From assembly GCA_900552235.1 (NCBI GenBank), contig URYZ01000021.1, positions 1-14,414 of the forward strand: a stretch of DNA of 14,414 nt, given 5' to 3'. The notes below the pieces were generated by a model. That model did not search any database. It was given only the letters and a program-made list of their open reading frames with translations, and had not been told where the DNA came from. Within the stretch, counting starts at the first letter, position 1; each line of letters starts with the position of its first letter. This document shows, in pieces, positions 6,193 to 13,563 of the stretch. The position numbers were made by a program, and so were the translations under genes. This DNA comes from an uncultured Mycoplasmatota bacterium (GTDB taxonomy: Bacteria > Bacillota_I > Bacilli_A > RF39 > UBA660).

Positions 6193-8305
6193 ATTTCATT
6201 TCAAACTCTACTTTTGCTGTTCTATTTAAATTAGAACCATTATTTATACTTTGTTTATAAACATATCCACTTCCTTTAAAAGAGCAAGATATATTTAACA
6301 TATTACATACTTCTTCTGCTTCTTTTTTACTATAGTTTTTTAAATTAGGCATCTTATAAGATGTATCATATGTTAAAAGTATAACTTTTTCATTACTATT
6401 TAAAAGATAATTTTTTTTAGGATATTGATTAATTACTTTACTACCATTTCCTAATACTAAATAGGATATTTTCTTTTCATCAAATCCTTTTGTAACAGTT
6501 GTTATATCTTTATTTAAATAACTATCTATAGTTACATTTTCAATTGTGTTATCATTTTTTGTACCTAATATATTTAAATATTTGCTTACATTAGTCACAA
6601 TGCTTTTGACTGAATCATATAAAGGTCGTGAGGTTCCATATTTTACTTTTCTTGCTGATATATATATTATTATTTGTGGATCATCTTTAGGCCACATACC
6701 AACAAAAGATCTAATTGTATTATAATTATCAGCATAATATCTTCCAGTATAAGGATTTACAAGTTGCGCTGTACCTGTTTTACCAATAACGTCATAACCA
6801 GGTACGTTAAATGCTGTTGCAGTAGTTCCTACCCATGAAGAATGAACTGTATTATATAAAAGTTCTCTCATATGGTCGGTTGTTTTTTTAGATGCAATGG
6901 TAGCAACTTCTTTTTTTTCTCCTTTATATATAATTTCACCATCACTATTAACTATTTTATCTACAATATAAGGTCTTAACATAACTCCATCATTAGCAAT
7001 TGAAGTTAAAGCTTGGATATGTTGCATTGGTGTAGTTGTAATTCCTTGCCCAAAAGCTGCATTATATACTTCTGACTGATAAGTGAATTTTATATTACCA
7101 GATTGTTCATTAGCAAGAGTTATTCCTGTTTTTTCTCCAAAACCAGCTTTTTTAAAATAATCTTTTAAAATGTTTTTATCAATAAAATTGTTTACAATAT
7201 TAATAACTCCAACATTACTTGAAGCTTGAAACCCTTGATCATATGTAATGTCTCCCCAACCAACAATATTCCAGTCATTTATTACAGTACCATCTTCAAG
7301 AACATATTTTCCAGATGTAAATTTTTTTGTTCCATCATAAGTTCCTCTTTCCATCGCTGCCATGTAAGTATATATTTTCATTATAGAACCTGGTTCATAA
7401 GGCTCTGATACTGTTATATCTAAGTAATTTTCTATATTTAACACATTAGGATCATAACTAGGCTTTTGACTTGCTGCCAAAATTTTTCCTGTTTTAGCAT
7501 CCGCTACTACTGCAACAGCCCATTCACTTGGATATTTGATAAAATTTTCTCTTAAGGCTTGTTCAACAAAAAGTTCAATATTAGAGTCAATTGTTAAATA
7601 TATATCATCTCCGTTTTTGGCATCTACCCTTAACTCTTTTGTACCTGCTATCTTATAACCATCTCTATCTTTTTGGTAAGTTATTTCACCATCTACTCCC
7701 TTTAAAGCAGAATTTAATAAAGCTTCAATTCCAAGTTCTCCTGTTATAATACCATTTTCATTCTTTTTTGCATACCCAATTGTATAAGATGCAAAATCTC
7801 CATTTGGATAATATCTTTTTTCATTCTCAATAAAATCAATTCCTGGAAGAGATAAAGCTTCAATTTTTTCTTTTTCCATTTCTGTTAAATTTTTGCCAGC
7901 ATAGCCAAATTCAACTTGATATAATCCTTCTTGATTTAAAATACTTAAAATATCTTCTTTTTTCATATCTATAACTGTTGAAAGCTTTTCTGCCGTAGTT
8001 ACTTTATCCTCAACATGATATAATTTTTTTTGATTTTCACTTCTTTCTGGGTCTAAATACGCAATTAAGGTATATGAACTAACATTTTGAGCTAATATAT
8101 CACCGTTTACATCATAAATCGTTCCTCTACTAGCAGGAATACTTGTTTTTACTATTGTTCTATCACTTGCAAACTCTTTTATATTGATACCATCTATCTT
8201 AGTAGAAAGAGCTAAATAACTTGTTCTAATAACTATAACTGCAAAACAAAAAAGAGTAAAAACAATAAAAATTTTACTAGTAGATTTATAATTCTTACTC
8301 TTCAT
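6191..8305 (-). CDS. Class B penicillin-binding protein with PASTA domains (PBP2B/SpoVD/FtsI type), septal transpeptidase
   Basis: A 704-residue bitopic membrane protein that cross-links septal peptidoglycan. After a short basic N-terminus there is one membrane helix (about 10-31), then the dimerisation/pedestal domain with SRGTIYDVNGDILA (about 59-72). The transpeptidase domain has the active-site EPGSIMK (Ser307, Lys310), SSN at 362-364 and KTGTA at 509-513. Two C-terminal PASTA-like repeats follow (about 594-648 and 652-704). The longest frame starts with GTG at 8314, but that GTG overlaps the AGAGGTG ribosome binding site. The ATG at 8305, six bases beyond it, is the better start. It is the last gene of the operon, 11 bases after ftsL. 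Bacillus PbpB and SpoVD share this design and cannot be told apart from sequence alone; I favour the vegetative division role. Confidence 0.93.
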   Translation of the reverse strand: MKSKNYKSTSKIFIVFTLFCFAVIVIRTSYLALSTKIDGINIKEFASDRTIVKTSIPASRGTIYDVNGDILAQNVSSYTLIAYLDPERSENQKKLYHVEDKVTTAEKLSTVIDMKKEDILSILNQEGLYQVEFGYAGKNLTEMEKEKIEALSLPGIDFIENEKRYYPNGDFASYTIGYAKKNENGIITGELGIEALLNSALKGVDGEITYQKDRDGYKIAGTKELRVDAKNGDDIYLTIDSNIELFVEQALRENFIKYPSEWAVAVVADAKTGKILAASQKPSYDPNVLNIENYLDITVSEPYEPGSIMKIYTYMAAMERGTYDGTKKFTSGKYVLEDGTVINDWNIVGWGDITYDQGFQASSNVGVINIVNNFIDKNILKDYFKKAGFGEKTGITLANEQSGNIKFTYQSEVYNAAFGQGITTTPMQHIQALTSIANDGVMLRPYIVDKIVNSDGEIIYKGEKKEVATIASKKTTDHMRELLYNTVHSSWVGTTATAFNVPGYDVIGKTGTAQLVNPYTGRYYADNYNTIRSFVGMWPKDDPQIIIYISARKVKYGTSRPLYDSVKSIVTNVSKYLNILGTKNDNTIENVTIDSYLNKDITTVTKGFDEKKISYLVLGNGSKVINQYPKKNYLLNSNEKVILLTYDTSYKMPNLKNYSKKEAEEVCNMLNISCSFKGSGYVYKQSINNGSNLNRTAKVEFEMK

Positions 8306-8316
8306 ACACTTCACCT

Positions 8317-8613
8317 CTAATTATCAATAATCTTAACACTATTTGAATTATAACTTAATCCTCTTTCTTTTGCAATACTTTCCAAGTTTTCAAGCGATGC
8401 AAGTTCATTGATTTTCATTTGTAAACTTTCATTTGATTTTTCTTGAAGACTTATTTCATCTTTAACAAATTCAACTTCATAATTAGCTTTAGATAACATT
8501 GATTTTGAAAAAACTGACATAAGTGGGAAAAATAATAATGCTATAACAAAAGTAGAAAAATATATAATTTTCTCTAATTTACTAAACTTAATTTTTCCAT
8601 TTTGTATTTTCAT
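8317..8613 (-). CDS. ftsL: FtsL-like septum protein
   Basis: 98 residues with a basic cytosolic N-terminus (about 1-14), one membrane helix (15-36) and an extracellular coiled coil (about 43-80), ending GLSYNSNSVKIIDN. FtsL partners with FtsB/DivIC and activates the septal synthase FtsW-PBP complex. Sequence conservation is very low in this family, so the call rests on topology, size, the ERGLSY motif near the end and the position between rsmH and the penicillin-binding protein gene. GGAAAGGAAAG precedes the ATG, 23 bases after the rsmH stop. The stop is TAG. Confidence 0.85.
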   Translation of the reverse strand: MKIQNGKIKFSKLEKIIYFSTFVIALLFFPLMSVFSKSMLSKANYEVEFVKDEISLQEKSNESLQMKINELASLENLESIAKERGLSYNSNSVKIIDN

Positions 8614-8636
8614 AAATTATCTTTCCTTTCCATACC

Positions 8637-9566
8637 CTATTTTATTCTTTTTATTATTCTTAATTTTGCACTTTTACTTCTTTTGTTATAATTTATTTCA
8701 TCTTCACTTGGAAGTATTGGTTTGTTTGTAATTATCTCATAATCTGGTAATAAATTTTTGTCTATATTTGGAAGTCCTTTTAAAAAAGGATCAATTTCAC
8801 TAACTTCTTTAAATATGTTTTTTACTATTCTATCTTCTAACGAATGAAATGATATAACACATAATCTTCCATCAACATTTAAAAGTTCCAAGCAAACTTT
8901 TAAAACTTGTTCTAATTCTTCTAATTCATTATTTACTTCTATTCTAATTGCTTGAAATACTCTTTTAGCAGGATGTCCACCATTTCTTTTATCTTTATAA
9001 GGTGTTGCTAAATCAATAATATTAGCAAGTTCTAATGTTGTTTCAATGGGTTTAATACTTCTTTGCTCAACTATTTTTCTAGCGATTCTATTAGCATTTT
9101 TTTCTTCACCATATATTTTAAATATTTTAGAAAGTTTAGCTTCATCATAAGTATTTACAACATCATAAGCACTAAATTTACTTTCTTGATCCATTCTCAT
9201 ATCAAGTTTAGCATCTTTCATATAACTAAATCCACGGGAAGCTTCATCAAGTTCAACACTTGATACACCTAAATCAAAAAGTATTCCATCTACTTTAGTA
9301 ACATTTTCATTTTCTAAACAAGTTTTAATATTTAAATTAGCAGTATTAAATATTTTAAAATTATTAGAAATCATCTTTAATCTTTCATTACTATAATTAC
9401 ATGCATCAATATCTTTATCAAAAGCATATAAAAAACCATTTTTAATTCTTTTTAATATTTCACTAGAATGTCCTGCATAACCAAGCGTCATATCAACATA
9501 TATTCCGTTTTCTTTTATGTCAAGGCCATTAATACATTCATCAAGTAAAACACTTATGTGTTTCAT
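8637..9566 (-). CDS. rsmH: 16S rRNA (cytosine-1402-N4)-methyltransferase RsmH
   Basis: A 309-residue S-adenosylmethionine-dependent enzyme that methylates N4 of C1402 in the 16S rRNA P-site region. It begins KHISVLLDECINGL, then YVDMTLGYAGHS (23-34, the cofactor-binding loop) and DGILFDLGVSSVELDEASRG, with an inserted helical domain containing GHPAKRVFQAIRIEVNNEL and the late motif ISFHSLEDRIVK. It ends KRSKSAKLRIIKR. All are standard RsmH (MraW) signatures and the length is normal. The ATG overlaps the mraZ stop as ATGA, so translation is coupled, and GAGGTTGA upstream serves as ribosome binding site. Confidence 0.97.
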   Translation of the reverse strand: MKHISVLLDECINGLDIKENGIYVDMTLGYAGHSSEILKRIKNGFLYAFDKDIDACNYSNERLKMISNNFKIFNTANLNIKTCLENENVTKVDGILFDLGVSSVELDEASRGFSYMKDAKLDMRMDQESKFSAYDVVNTYDEAKLSKIFKIYGEEKNANRIARKIVEQRSIKPIETTLELANIIDLATPYKDKRNGGHPAKRVFQAIRIEVNNELEELEQVLKVCLELLNVDGRLCVISFHSLEDRIVKNIFKEVSEIDPFLKGLPNIDKNLLPDYEIITNKPILPSEDEINYNKRSKSAKLRIIKRIK

Positions 9567-9994
9567 AAATCAACCTCAAATAAATGATCAGCAACATCAG
9601 ACATACTTTCTTTATTGTTAGAAAAATAATTATCCCAATTCGTCTTTGACCAAATTTCTAAACGATCGTTTACTCCAACGATTACACAGTCTTTTATAAG
9701 TGATGCATAGTTAGTATGTGGTTCTTTTAAAGTGATTCTTCCTTGTTTATCAAATTCACAAACAGTAGCTCCTGATAAGAAAAGTCTAGTAAAACTTCTC
9801 GCATCTTTTTTAGTAAATGGTAAAGTCTTTAGTTTATTTACAATGTCATTCCAAGCATTTTGAGAATAAACAAATAAGCAATCCTCTAATCCTCTAGTTA
9901 CAATTACGTAATCTCCTAAGTCTTCCCTTAGTTTTGAAGGAATTATTAATCTTTTTTTGTCATCAAGGCTATGATGATATTCACCCATTAACAT
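9563..9994 (-). CDS. mraZ: Transcriptional regulator MraZ
   Basis: A 143-residue DNA-binding protein with two SpoVT/AbrB-like half-domains: MGEYHHSLDDKKRLIIPSKLR at the N-terminus and FDKQGRITLKEP (about 82-93). MraZ forms ring-shaped oligomers that bind tandem TGG-containing boxes upstream of its own operon and control the dcw cluster, repressing or activating it in different species. The first ATG (9994) gives the family's usual start (Met-x-Met-Gly-Glu-Tyr). Four such boxes lie just upstream, and the ribosome binding site GGTGA lies in the nearest one. Binding there could therefore also touch the start of the transcript's coding part. It is the first gene of the operon. Confidence 0.97.
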   Translation of the reverse strand: MLMGEYHHSLDDKKRLIIPSKLREDLGDYVIVTRGLEDCLFVYSQNAWNDIVNKLKTLPFTKKDARSFTRLFLSGATVCEFDKQGRITLKEPHTNYASLIKDCVIVGVNDRLEIWSKTNWDNYFSNNKESMSDVADHLFEVDL

Positions 9995-10001
9995 AAATCT
10001 T

Positions 10002-10036
10002 CACCACTTTTCACCACATTATTCCACTGTCTACCA
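10002..10036 (-). promoter_or_regulatory. MraZ operator: four TGG boxes at 10-base period
   Basis: On the minus strand TGG occurs at 10034-10036, 10024-10026, 10014-10016 and 10004-10006, exactly ten bases apart (one helical turn). Each of the last three is preceded by G, and the two nearest the gene are both GTGGTGAA. Direct TGG-type repeats with this period are the known MraZ site. They start right after the -10 box, so bound MraZ would cover the start of transcription. Confidence 0.85.
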
Positions 10037-10038
10037 TT

Positions 10039-10067
10039 ATTCTACTATTTAAATTTAAATTTGTAAA
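10039..10067 (-). promoter_or_regulatory. Promoter of the dcw operon (Pmra)
   Basis: TTTACA (10062-10067), a 17-base AT-rich spacer and TAGAAT (10039-10044). The operator boxes begin three bases downstream of the -10 box. Confidence 0.85.
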
Positions 10068-10077
10068 TATTTTTAAT

Positions 10078-10115
10078 AAAAAAATATGTGTAATTTTTTC
10101 ACTTTACACATATTT
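10078..10115 (-). terminator. Terminator of the HExxH protein gene
   Basis: A perfect 12-pair stem (10082-10093 with 10104-10115) with a ten-base loop is followed by a T run on the minus strand. The TAA stop of the gene lies in the stem. Confidence 0.85.
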
Positions 10116-10968
10116 ACATTCCTTTTATTTTTCTAAGTAAGTACTTTTTATATTCTTTATTCACATCATATTCTTCTTTTTTTATAGGATATCCATAATA
10201 AATTCTATCTAAATACTTATATTTCATAAAAGATTCTAAAAATTCTTTATCAATAACACCATCATAAAATTTAAATTTACTTAAATCATTTTCATAGCCC
10301 ATTTCATCTAAAAATTTTATTGTTGGACTTAAATATTCATTTTTATGTCCTTTTAAAATTAAATTTATTTGAGCTAGACAAAATATATCATTTATTTTTT
10401 GTGGTATTTCTTTGCTACTTAAAATAAGCCTTCTTATATAACTTAATGAATTTAACTCTGCCATTCTTTCCATTGGATTTATTATATACAAGCCATCTTT
10501 AATATATTCTAAATTATAATAATCTTTGCTATTTTTTATAGGAATTTTGGAATGTATAAATATTTCTTCAAGTGTTCTTGTACATATTTCACATAAGAAT
10601 GTTTCTTCATCATTTTTTATACTGTTTAGCTTTTGATATTGTTTAGCATGGTTAAACTCATGAATTATTATTCTAAGAACAATTAAATTAATATAAAAAT
10701 AATATTCATTACTCTTTATATTAAATTTTAAACTTGATTTACTAAAATCATCAATTATATGTTCAAGATAAATATTAACTTTATTTAAGTTATTAAAATA
10801 CTCACCATAACAATCAGGGTATTTATCGTTTTTTATTTGTATTTCATTTATATATGAAGAAAGTTCACCTTCTTTTATAAGAATATTACAGATAGAATAA
10901 ACAAATTCTTCATCAGCAAAACGCTTGTTTAATGAATAATAATTAACAATTTTTAATATTTCTTTCAC
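10114..10968 (-). CDS. Uncharacterised protein with HExxH zinc-metallopeptidase-like motif
   Basis: 284 residues with no signal peptide. The only clear motif is IIHEFNHAKQ at 101-110, containing HExxH at 103-107 (His103, Glu104, His107) in a hydrophobic helix. About 60 residues later NPMERMAEL (164-172) offers Glu167 or Glu171 as a third zinc ligand, the spacing and ExxxE look of gluzincin-type metallopeptidases. I do not recognise the family. The rest is rich in Lys, Asn, Ile and Tyr. The longest frame begins at 11043, but an extended -10 promoter lies inside that stretch, and the AAGGGTGG site points to the in-frame GTG at 10968 (the ATG beside it is out of frame and ends at once). Transcribed alone. 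Protease activity is an inference; a cytosolic metal-binding regulator of the ImmA type is an alternative. Confidence 0.65.
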   Translation of the reverse strand: MKEILKIVNYYSLNKRFADEEFVYSICNILIKEGELSSYINEIQIKNDKYPDCYGEYFNNLNKVNIYLEHIIDDFSKSSLKFNIKSNEYYFYINLIVLRIIIHEFNHAKQYQKLNSIKNDEETFLCEICTRTLEEIFIHSKIPIKNSKDYYNLEYIKDGLYIINPMERMAELNSLSYIRRLILSSKEIPQKINDIFCLAQINLILKGHKNEYLSPTIKFLDEMGYENDLSKFKFYDGVIDKEFLESFMKYKYLDRIYYGYPIKKEEYDVNKEYKKYLLRKIKGM

Positions 10969-10993
10969 ATATACCACCCTTAAAACTGTCCAT

Positions 10994-11022
10994 ATTATAA
11001 CATTTTTCTTATATTTTTGCAA
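10994..11022 (-). promoter_or_regulatory. Extended -10 promoter of the HExxH protein gene
   Basis: TTGCAA (11017-11022), a 17-base spacer and TGTTATAAT, a perfect -10 with the TGn extension (TATAAT at 10994-10999). It starts transcription about 20 bases before the GTG at 10968 and abuts the T run of the upstream terminator. Confidence 0.85.
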
Positions 11023-11023
11023 G

Positions 11024-11048
11024 AAAAAAAGATGATTTCTCATCTTTT
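11024..11048 (-). terminator. Terminator of the DUF1292/coiled-coil operon
   Basis: The stem AAAGATGA/TCATCTTT (11028-11035 with 11040-11047) has a four-base loop and is followed by T residues on the minus strand. The gene's TAA forms part of the stem base. Confidence 0.8.
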
Positions 11049-12291
11049 AACGAATTTGTTTTATTGTTTCTTCACCATTTAATGAAGCATTTGTCATTTT
11101 TAATATTTCATCTGCTCTTGTTGTATCAGCAACAAAGTTTCCTACAACATCAAACTTAACATCAGCTTCAGGTTCTTTTATTGACATAGAATCTTTAATT
11201 GTAGCTATTTGTTTTTCGTAAGCAAGTCTTGCTTTTGCTCTTTCTTCTTCTTGTTTAGCTTCAAGAGCATTTAATTTATCCATATTTCTAGCTTTTTGTA
11301 AGTTATCTTGAAGAGTAACACAATAATTTTTTGTGGTTTCCTTTGCTTCTTTTAAAGCTTCTTCAGTTACTTTTAATTTTTCTTCAACATCTTTTTTATT
11401 GCTTTCAATTAATTCAATACCTTTTTGTTTTTCAACTGATTTAGTAAATAAATTAGTTAAAATTTCTCTAATTTCTCTACCACCCATTTCTAGTAATTCA
11501 ATAACTTCTTCATCTGTGATAGATTTATCAACATCATAATTAACCCCACCAAAACGATTTACATATTCTTCAATTTTCTTTCTAACAACTGTTTCAGATT
11601 TGATTTTATCAGTTAATCCTACAATGTCATCGTTTAAATCTTTAATACTATTTTCATATTTTGCTTCAGCTTTTAAAAGATTTTCTAATCCTTTAACTCC
11701 AATAATTAAAGTTTGTCCTTCAACTGTATTAGTATCAGCACTAGAAGCTAACTTAATGAAATATTCTGGAGTAGTTGTATCAATTCTTGGTCTTGCATAA
11801 GAAACATCAGTTCTATAGGCTGAACCACTATATAAAGATGGTCTTTCATTAGTAACTTCAGGTTTTTCTTTTTTATACTCTTCAACTTCTTCTTTTATGT
11901 CTTCTTGTTTATCCATAATTACATTCATGTCATTAGCAGCACTAATAAAACTTTCTTCTACTGTTCTTTCAAAAGTAGGATTTGGTTTTATTCTTTTTTC
12001 CTCAGGAACAATTTCTGTTTTTTCATTTAAATCAGCCTTTACTACTGGTTCTTCTTTAGAATAAGCTTCCATTAAATCTTGTTTTTCTTTTTCTTCAATT
12101 TTATCAGTAATTTCTTTATCAACTTCAAAAAGTTTCTTTGTTTTTAAAAGAAATTCTGCTTGAGTATTTTTCATTTGGATTTCTTGTACTTTTATCTTTT
12201 TAGCAGCATCTTCTTCTTTTACTTCCAAAGTTCCATTTAAAAAATCTTCTACAGTTAATTCAACTGTATCTCCTAGAACATTTATCTTCAT
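11047..12291 (-). CDS. Unrecognised acidic coiled-coil protein
   Basis: 414 residues with no signal peptide, membrane helix or known catalytic motif. Four parts can be seen. Residues 1-58 are a small folded-looking start (KINVLGDTVELTVEDFLNGTLEV). Residues 59-150 are highly charged and Glu/Lys-rich, probably disordered or helical. Residues 151-200 are Ser/Thr/Tyr-rich, ending with GQTLIIGVKGLENLL. Residues 201-370 are mostly heptad-like helix, including VEEKLKVTEEALKEAKETTK and EAKQEEERAKARLAYEKQ, broken by NRFGGVNYDVDK. The tail (371-414) looks folded. Design and composition suggest a structural or scaffold protein, perhaps phage-like or cytoskeletal, but I do not recognise it. AGGAGG precedes the ATG. 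It lies 15 bases after the DUF1292 gene and is co-transcribed with it. Confidence 0.75.
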   Translation of the reverse strand: MKINVLGDTVELTVEDFLNGTLEVKEEDAAKKIKVQEIQMKNTQAEFLLKTKKLFEVDKEITDKIEEKEKQDLMEAYSKEEPVVKADLNEKTEIVPEEKRIKPNPTFERTVEESFISAANDMNVIMDKQEDIKEEVEEYKKEKPEVTNERPSLYSGSAYRTDVSYARPRIDTTTPEYFIKLASSADTNTVEGQTLIIGVKGLENLLKAEAKYENSIKDLNDDIVGLTDKIKSETVVRKKIEEYVNRFGGVNYDVDKSITDEEVIELLEMGGREIREILTNLFTKSVEKQKGIELIESNKKDVEEKLKVTEEALKEAKETTKNYCVTLQDNLQKARNMDKLNALEAKQEEERAKARLAYEKQIATIKDSMSIKEPEADVKFDVVGNFVADTTRADEILKMTNASLNGEETIKQIR

Positions 12292-12306
12292 AACTATTTC
12301 CTCCTG

Positions 12307-12573
12307 TTAATATTCCTTCTTTATTAAAGCTCTTAGGGCAGCTTTAATTCTATTCCATTCATCATCATTTTCAACCCCTAAGAATCTGTTTCCATTTTCA
12401 TCACTTACTATTCTAGTTACATATATTGTAACATTTCCATTTTCATCTTTTTCGTTTTTTGTATAAACTACATATCTTTTTTTAGTATCATTAAATTCAA
12501 ATGATATAACCTCTTCAACTTGTTCTTTACTACCATCTGTCTTAGTTATAGTCAATATTCTTTTTTCTTCCAT
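12307..12573 (-). CDS. DUF1292 (YrzB-like) protein
   Basis: 88 residues, acidic and cytosolic. The pattern matches DUF1292: a first strand ILTITKTDGSKEQVEEVISFEF, then KRYVVYTKNEKDENGNVTIYVTRI (about 32-55), and a C-terminal DDEWNRIKAALRAL helix. These small proteins are common in Firmicutes, typically near alaS-yrrK-yrzB or in accessory places, and have no assigned function. Here it is paired with an unknown coiled-coil gene, not with yrrK. An AGGAGG site precedes the ATG at 12573. It is the first gene of its operon. Confidence 0.85.
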   Translation of the reverse strand: MEEKRILTITKTDGSKEQVEEVISFEFNDTKKRYVVYTKNEKDENGNVTIYVTRIVSDENGNRFLGVENDDEWNRIKAALRALIKKEY

Positions 12574-12626
12574 ATTATTCCTCCTATTATATATAAGTTA
12601 ATACGCAATATCATATCTATAACAAA

Positions 12627-12655
12627 ATTCTATCACAAAAAAATATTAATATCAA
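12627..12655 (-). promoter_or_regulatory. Promoter of the DUF1292 operon
   Basis: TTGATA (12650-12655), a 17-base spacer and TGATAGAAT (extended -10, TAGAAT at 12627-12632). The leader to the ATG at 12573 is about 45 bases. Confidence 0.75.
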
Positions 12656-12714
12656 CAATTTATTACATTTTTTATTAAAAAAATTATAAAAATAGTTTAA
12701 CAAGTTATAAATTA

Positions 12715-12720
12715 TATAAT
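12715..12720 (+). promoter_or_regulatory. Candidate -10 box of the ABC transporter operon
   Basis: A perfect TATAAT about 90 bases before the ATPase start codon. No good -35 box lies at 16-18 bases. A second TATAAT at 12776-12781 is an alternative with an equally weak -35 (TAAACC) and would leave almost no leader. Confidence 0.4.
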
Positions 12721-12731
12721 AACACTTTTTG

Positions 12732-12793
12732 TTTCCTATTTAGTCATATATCTAAACCAAAAAAAACATAAAGAATATAATAAGTATAGGAAA
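12732..12793 (+). other. Possible structured leader of the ABC transporter operon
   Basis: An eight-base inverted repeat, TTTCCTAT (12732-12739) and ATAGGAAA (12786-12793), encloses a smaller hairpin TTTAG/CTAAA (12739-12743 with 12752-12756; the two share base 12739) and an A-rich stretch. The right arm ends one base before AGGAGG, so pairing could change access to the ribosome binding site. It exists as RNA only if transcription starts at the upstream -10 box. I could not match it to a known riboswitch. Confidence 0.35.
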
Positions 12794-12810
12794 AGGAGGA
12801 TAAATATTTT

Positions 12811-13563
12811 ATGGATAATCCTTGTTTAGAAGTTAAAAATCTTAAAAAAATTTATCATGATAAAACTAGTGAAACACTAGCGTTAGATAACATAAATTTT
12901 ACTATTAAAGAGAAAGAATACATTTCTATAATTGGACCATCTGGATGTGGCAAAAGTACTATTCTTGGGATTATATCAAATATAATTCCAAAATCAGGCG
13001 GAAAAATAATTTTTAAGAAAGAAAATCCTACGATTGGTTACATGTTACAAGAAGATTCACTTTTTCCATGGAAAACAATTTTAGAAAATTGTTTATTAGG
13101 TCTTGAAATAACTAAAAGGTTAAATGAACAAACAAAACAAAGAGCAATTGAACTTCTTACAACTTATGGTTTAAAAGACTTTATGAATAAATACCCTAGT
13201 TCATTATCTGGAGGTATGAGGCAACGTGCTTCATTAATTAGAACTTTAGTCTTAGATCCTGATATATTACTTCTTGATGAACCTTTTAGTGCCCTTGATT
13301 ATCAAACAAGATTAACTTTGTCTGATGAAGTTTATGAAATAATTAAAAAAGAAGGAAAAACTGCTGTTATGGTTACACATGATATTGCTGAAGCTATAAG
13401 TATGTCTGATCGCATTATCCTTTTATCAAAAAGACCTTCTTATGTTAAAAATATTTATAATATAGAATTTAAAGAAAAAAGTATTCCAACAGAAAATAGA
13501 AAAAAAGAAGAATTTGCTTCTTATTACACAAATATATGGAAAGAGTTAGATCATCATGTATAG
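12811..13563 (+). CDS. ABC importer ATP-binding protein, SsuB/TauB/ThiZ-like
   Basis: 250-residue nucleotide-binding subunit that powers an importer from the cytosolic face. All motifs are intact: Walker A GPSGCGKST (42-50), Q-loop Gln80 in YMLQEDSLFPW, signature LSGGMRQRA (132-140), Walker B ILLLDEP (152-158) and the switch His190 in VMVTHDIAEAIS. The LFPWKT after the Q-loop and the short length match the nitrate/sulfonate/taurine and pyrimidine-precursor (ThiZ, RibY-like) importer class, so the substrate could be a sulfonate, a thiamin precursor or riboflavin; sequence alone does not decide. The AGGAGG lies about 11 bases before the ATG. It overlaps the permease gene by eight bases, forming a two-gene operon. 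Confidence 0.92.
   Translation: MDNPCLEVKNLKKIYHDKTSETLALDNINFTIKEKEYISIIGPSGCGKSTILGIISNIIPKSGGKIIFKKENPTIGYMLQEDSLFPWKTILENCLLGLEITKRLNEQTKQRAIELLTTYGLKDFMNKYPSSLSGGMRQRASLIRTLVLDPDILLLDEPFSALDYQTRLTLSDEVYEIIKKEGKTAVMVTHDIAEAISMSDRIILLSKRPSYVKNIYNIEFKEKSIPTENRKKEEFASYYTNIWKELDHHV

Noticed and set aside
7226..7408. Plus-strand frame inside the penicillin-binding protein gene
   Set aside because: Antisense to the transpeptidase domain, with no promoter or ribosome binding site.
8306..8314. GTG at 8314 as start of the penicillin-binding protein
   Set aside because: It overlaps the AGAGGTG ribosome binding site itself; the ATG at 8305 has proper spacing.
9063..9263. Plus-strand frame inside rsmH
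   Set aside because: Antisense shadow of a conserved gene; composition follows the opposite strand.
11333..11800. Two plus-strand frames inside the coiled-coil gene
   Set aside because: Ser/Phe-rich antisense of Glu/Lys-rich helix codons, a common artefact.
12721..12810. TPP, FMN or preQ1 riboswitch before the ABC operon
   Set aside because: The conserved cores of these riboswitches are not present and the stretch is too short for TPP or FMN; only a generic inverted repeat is seen.
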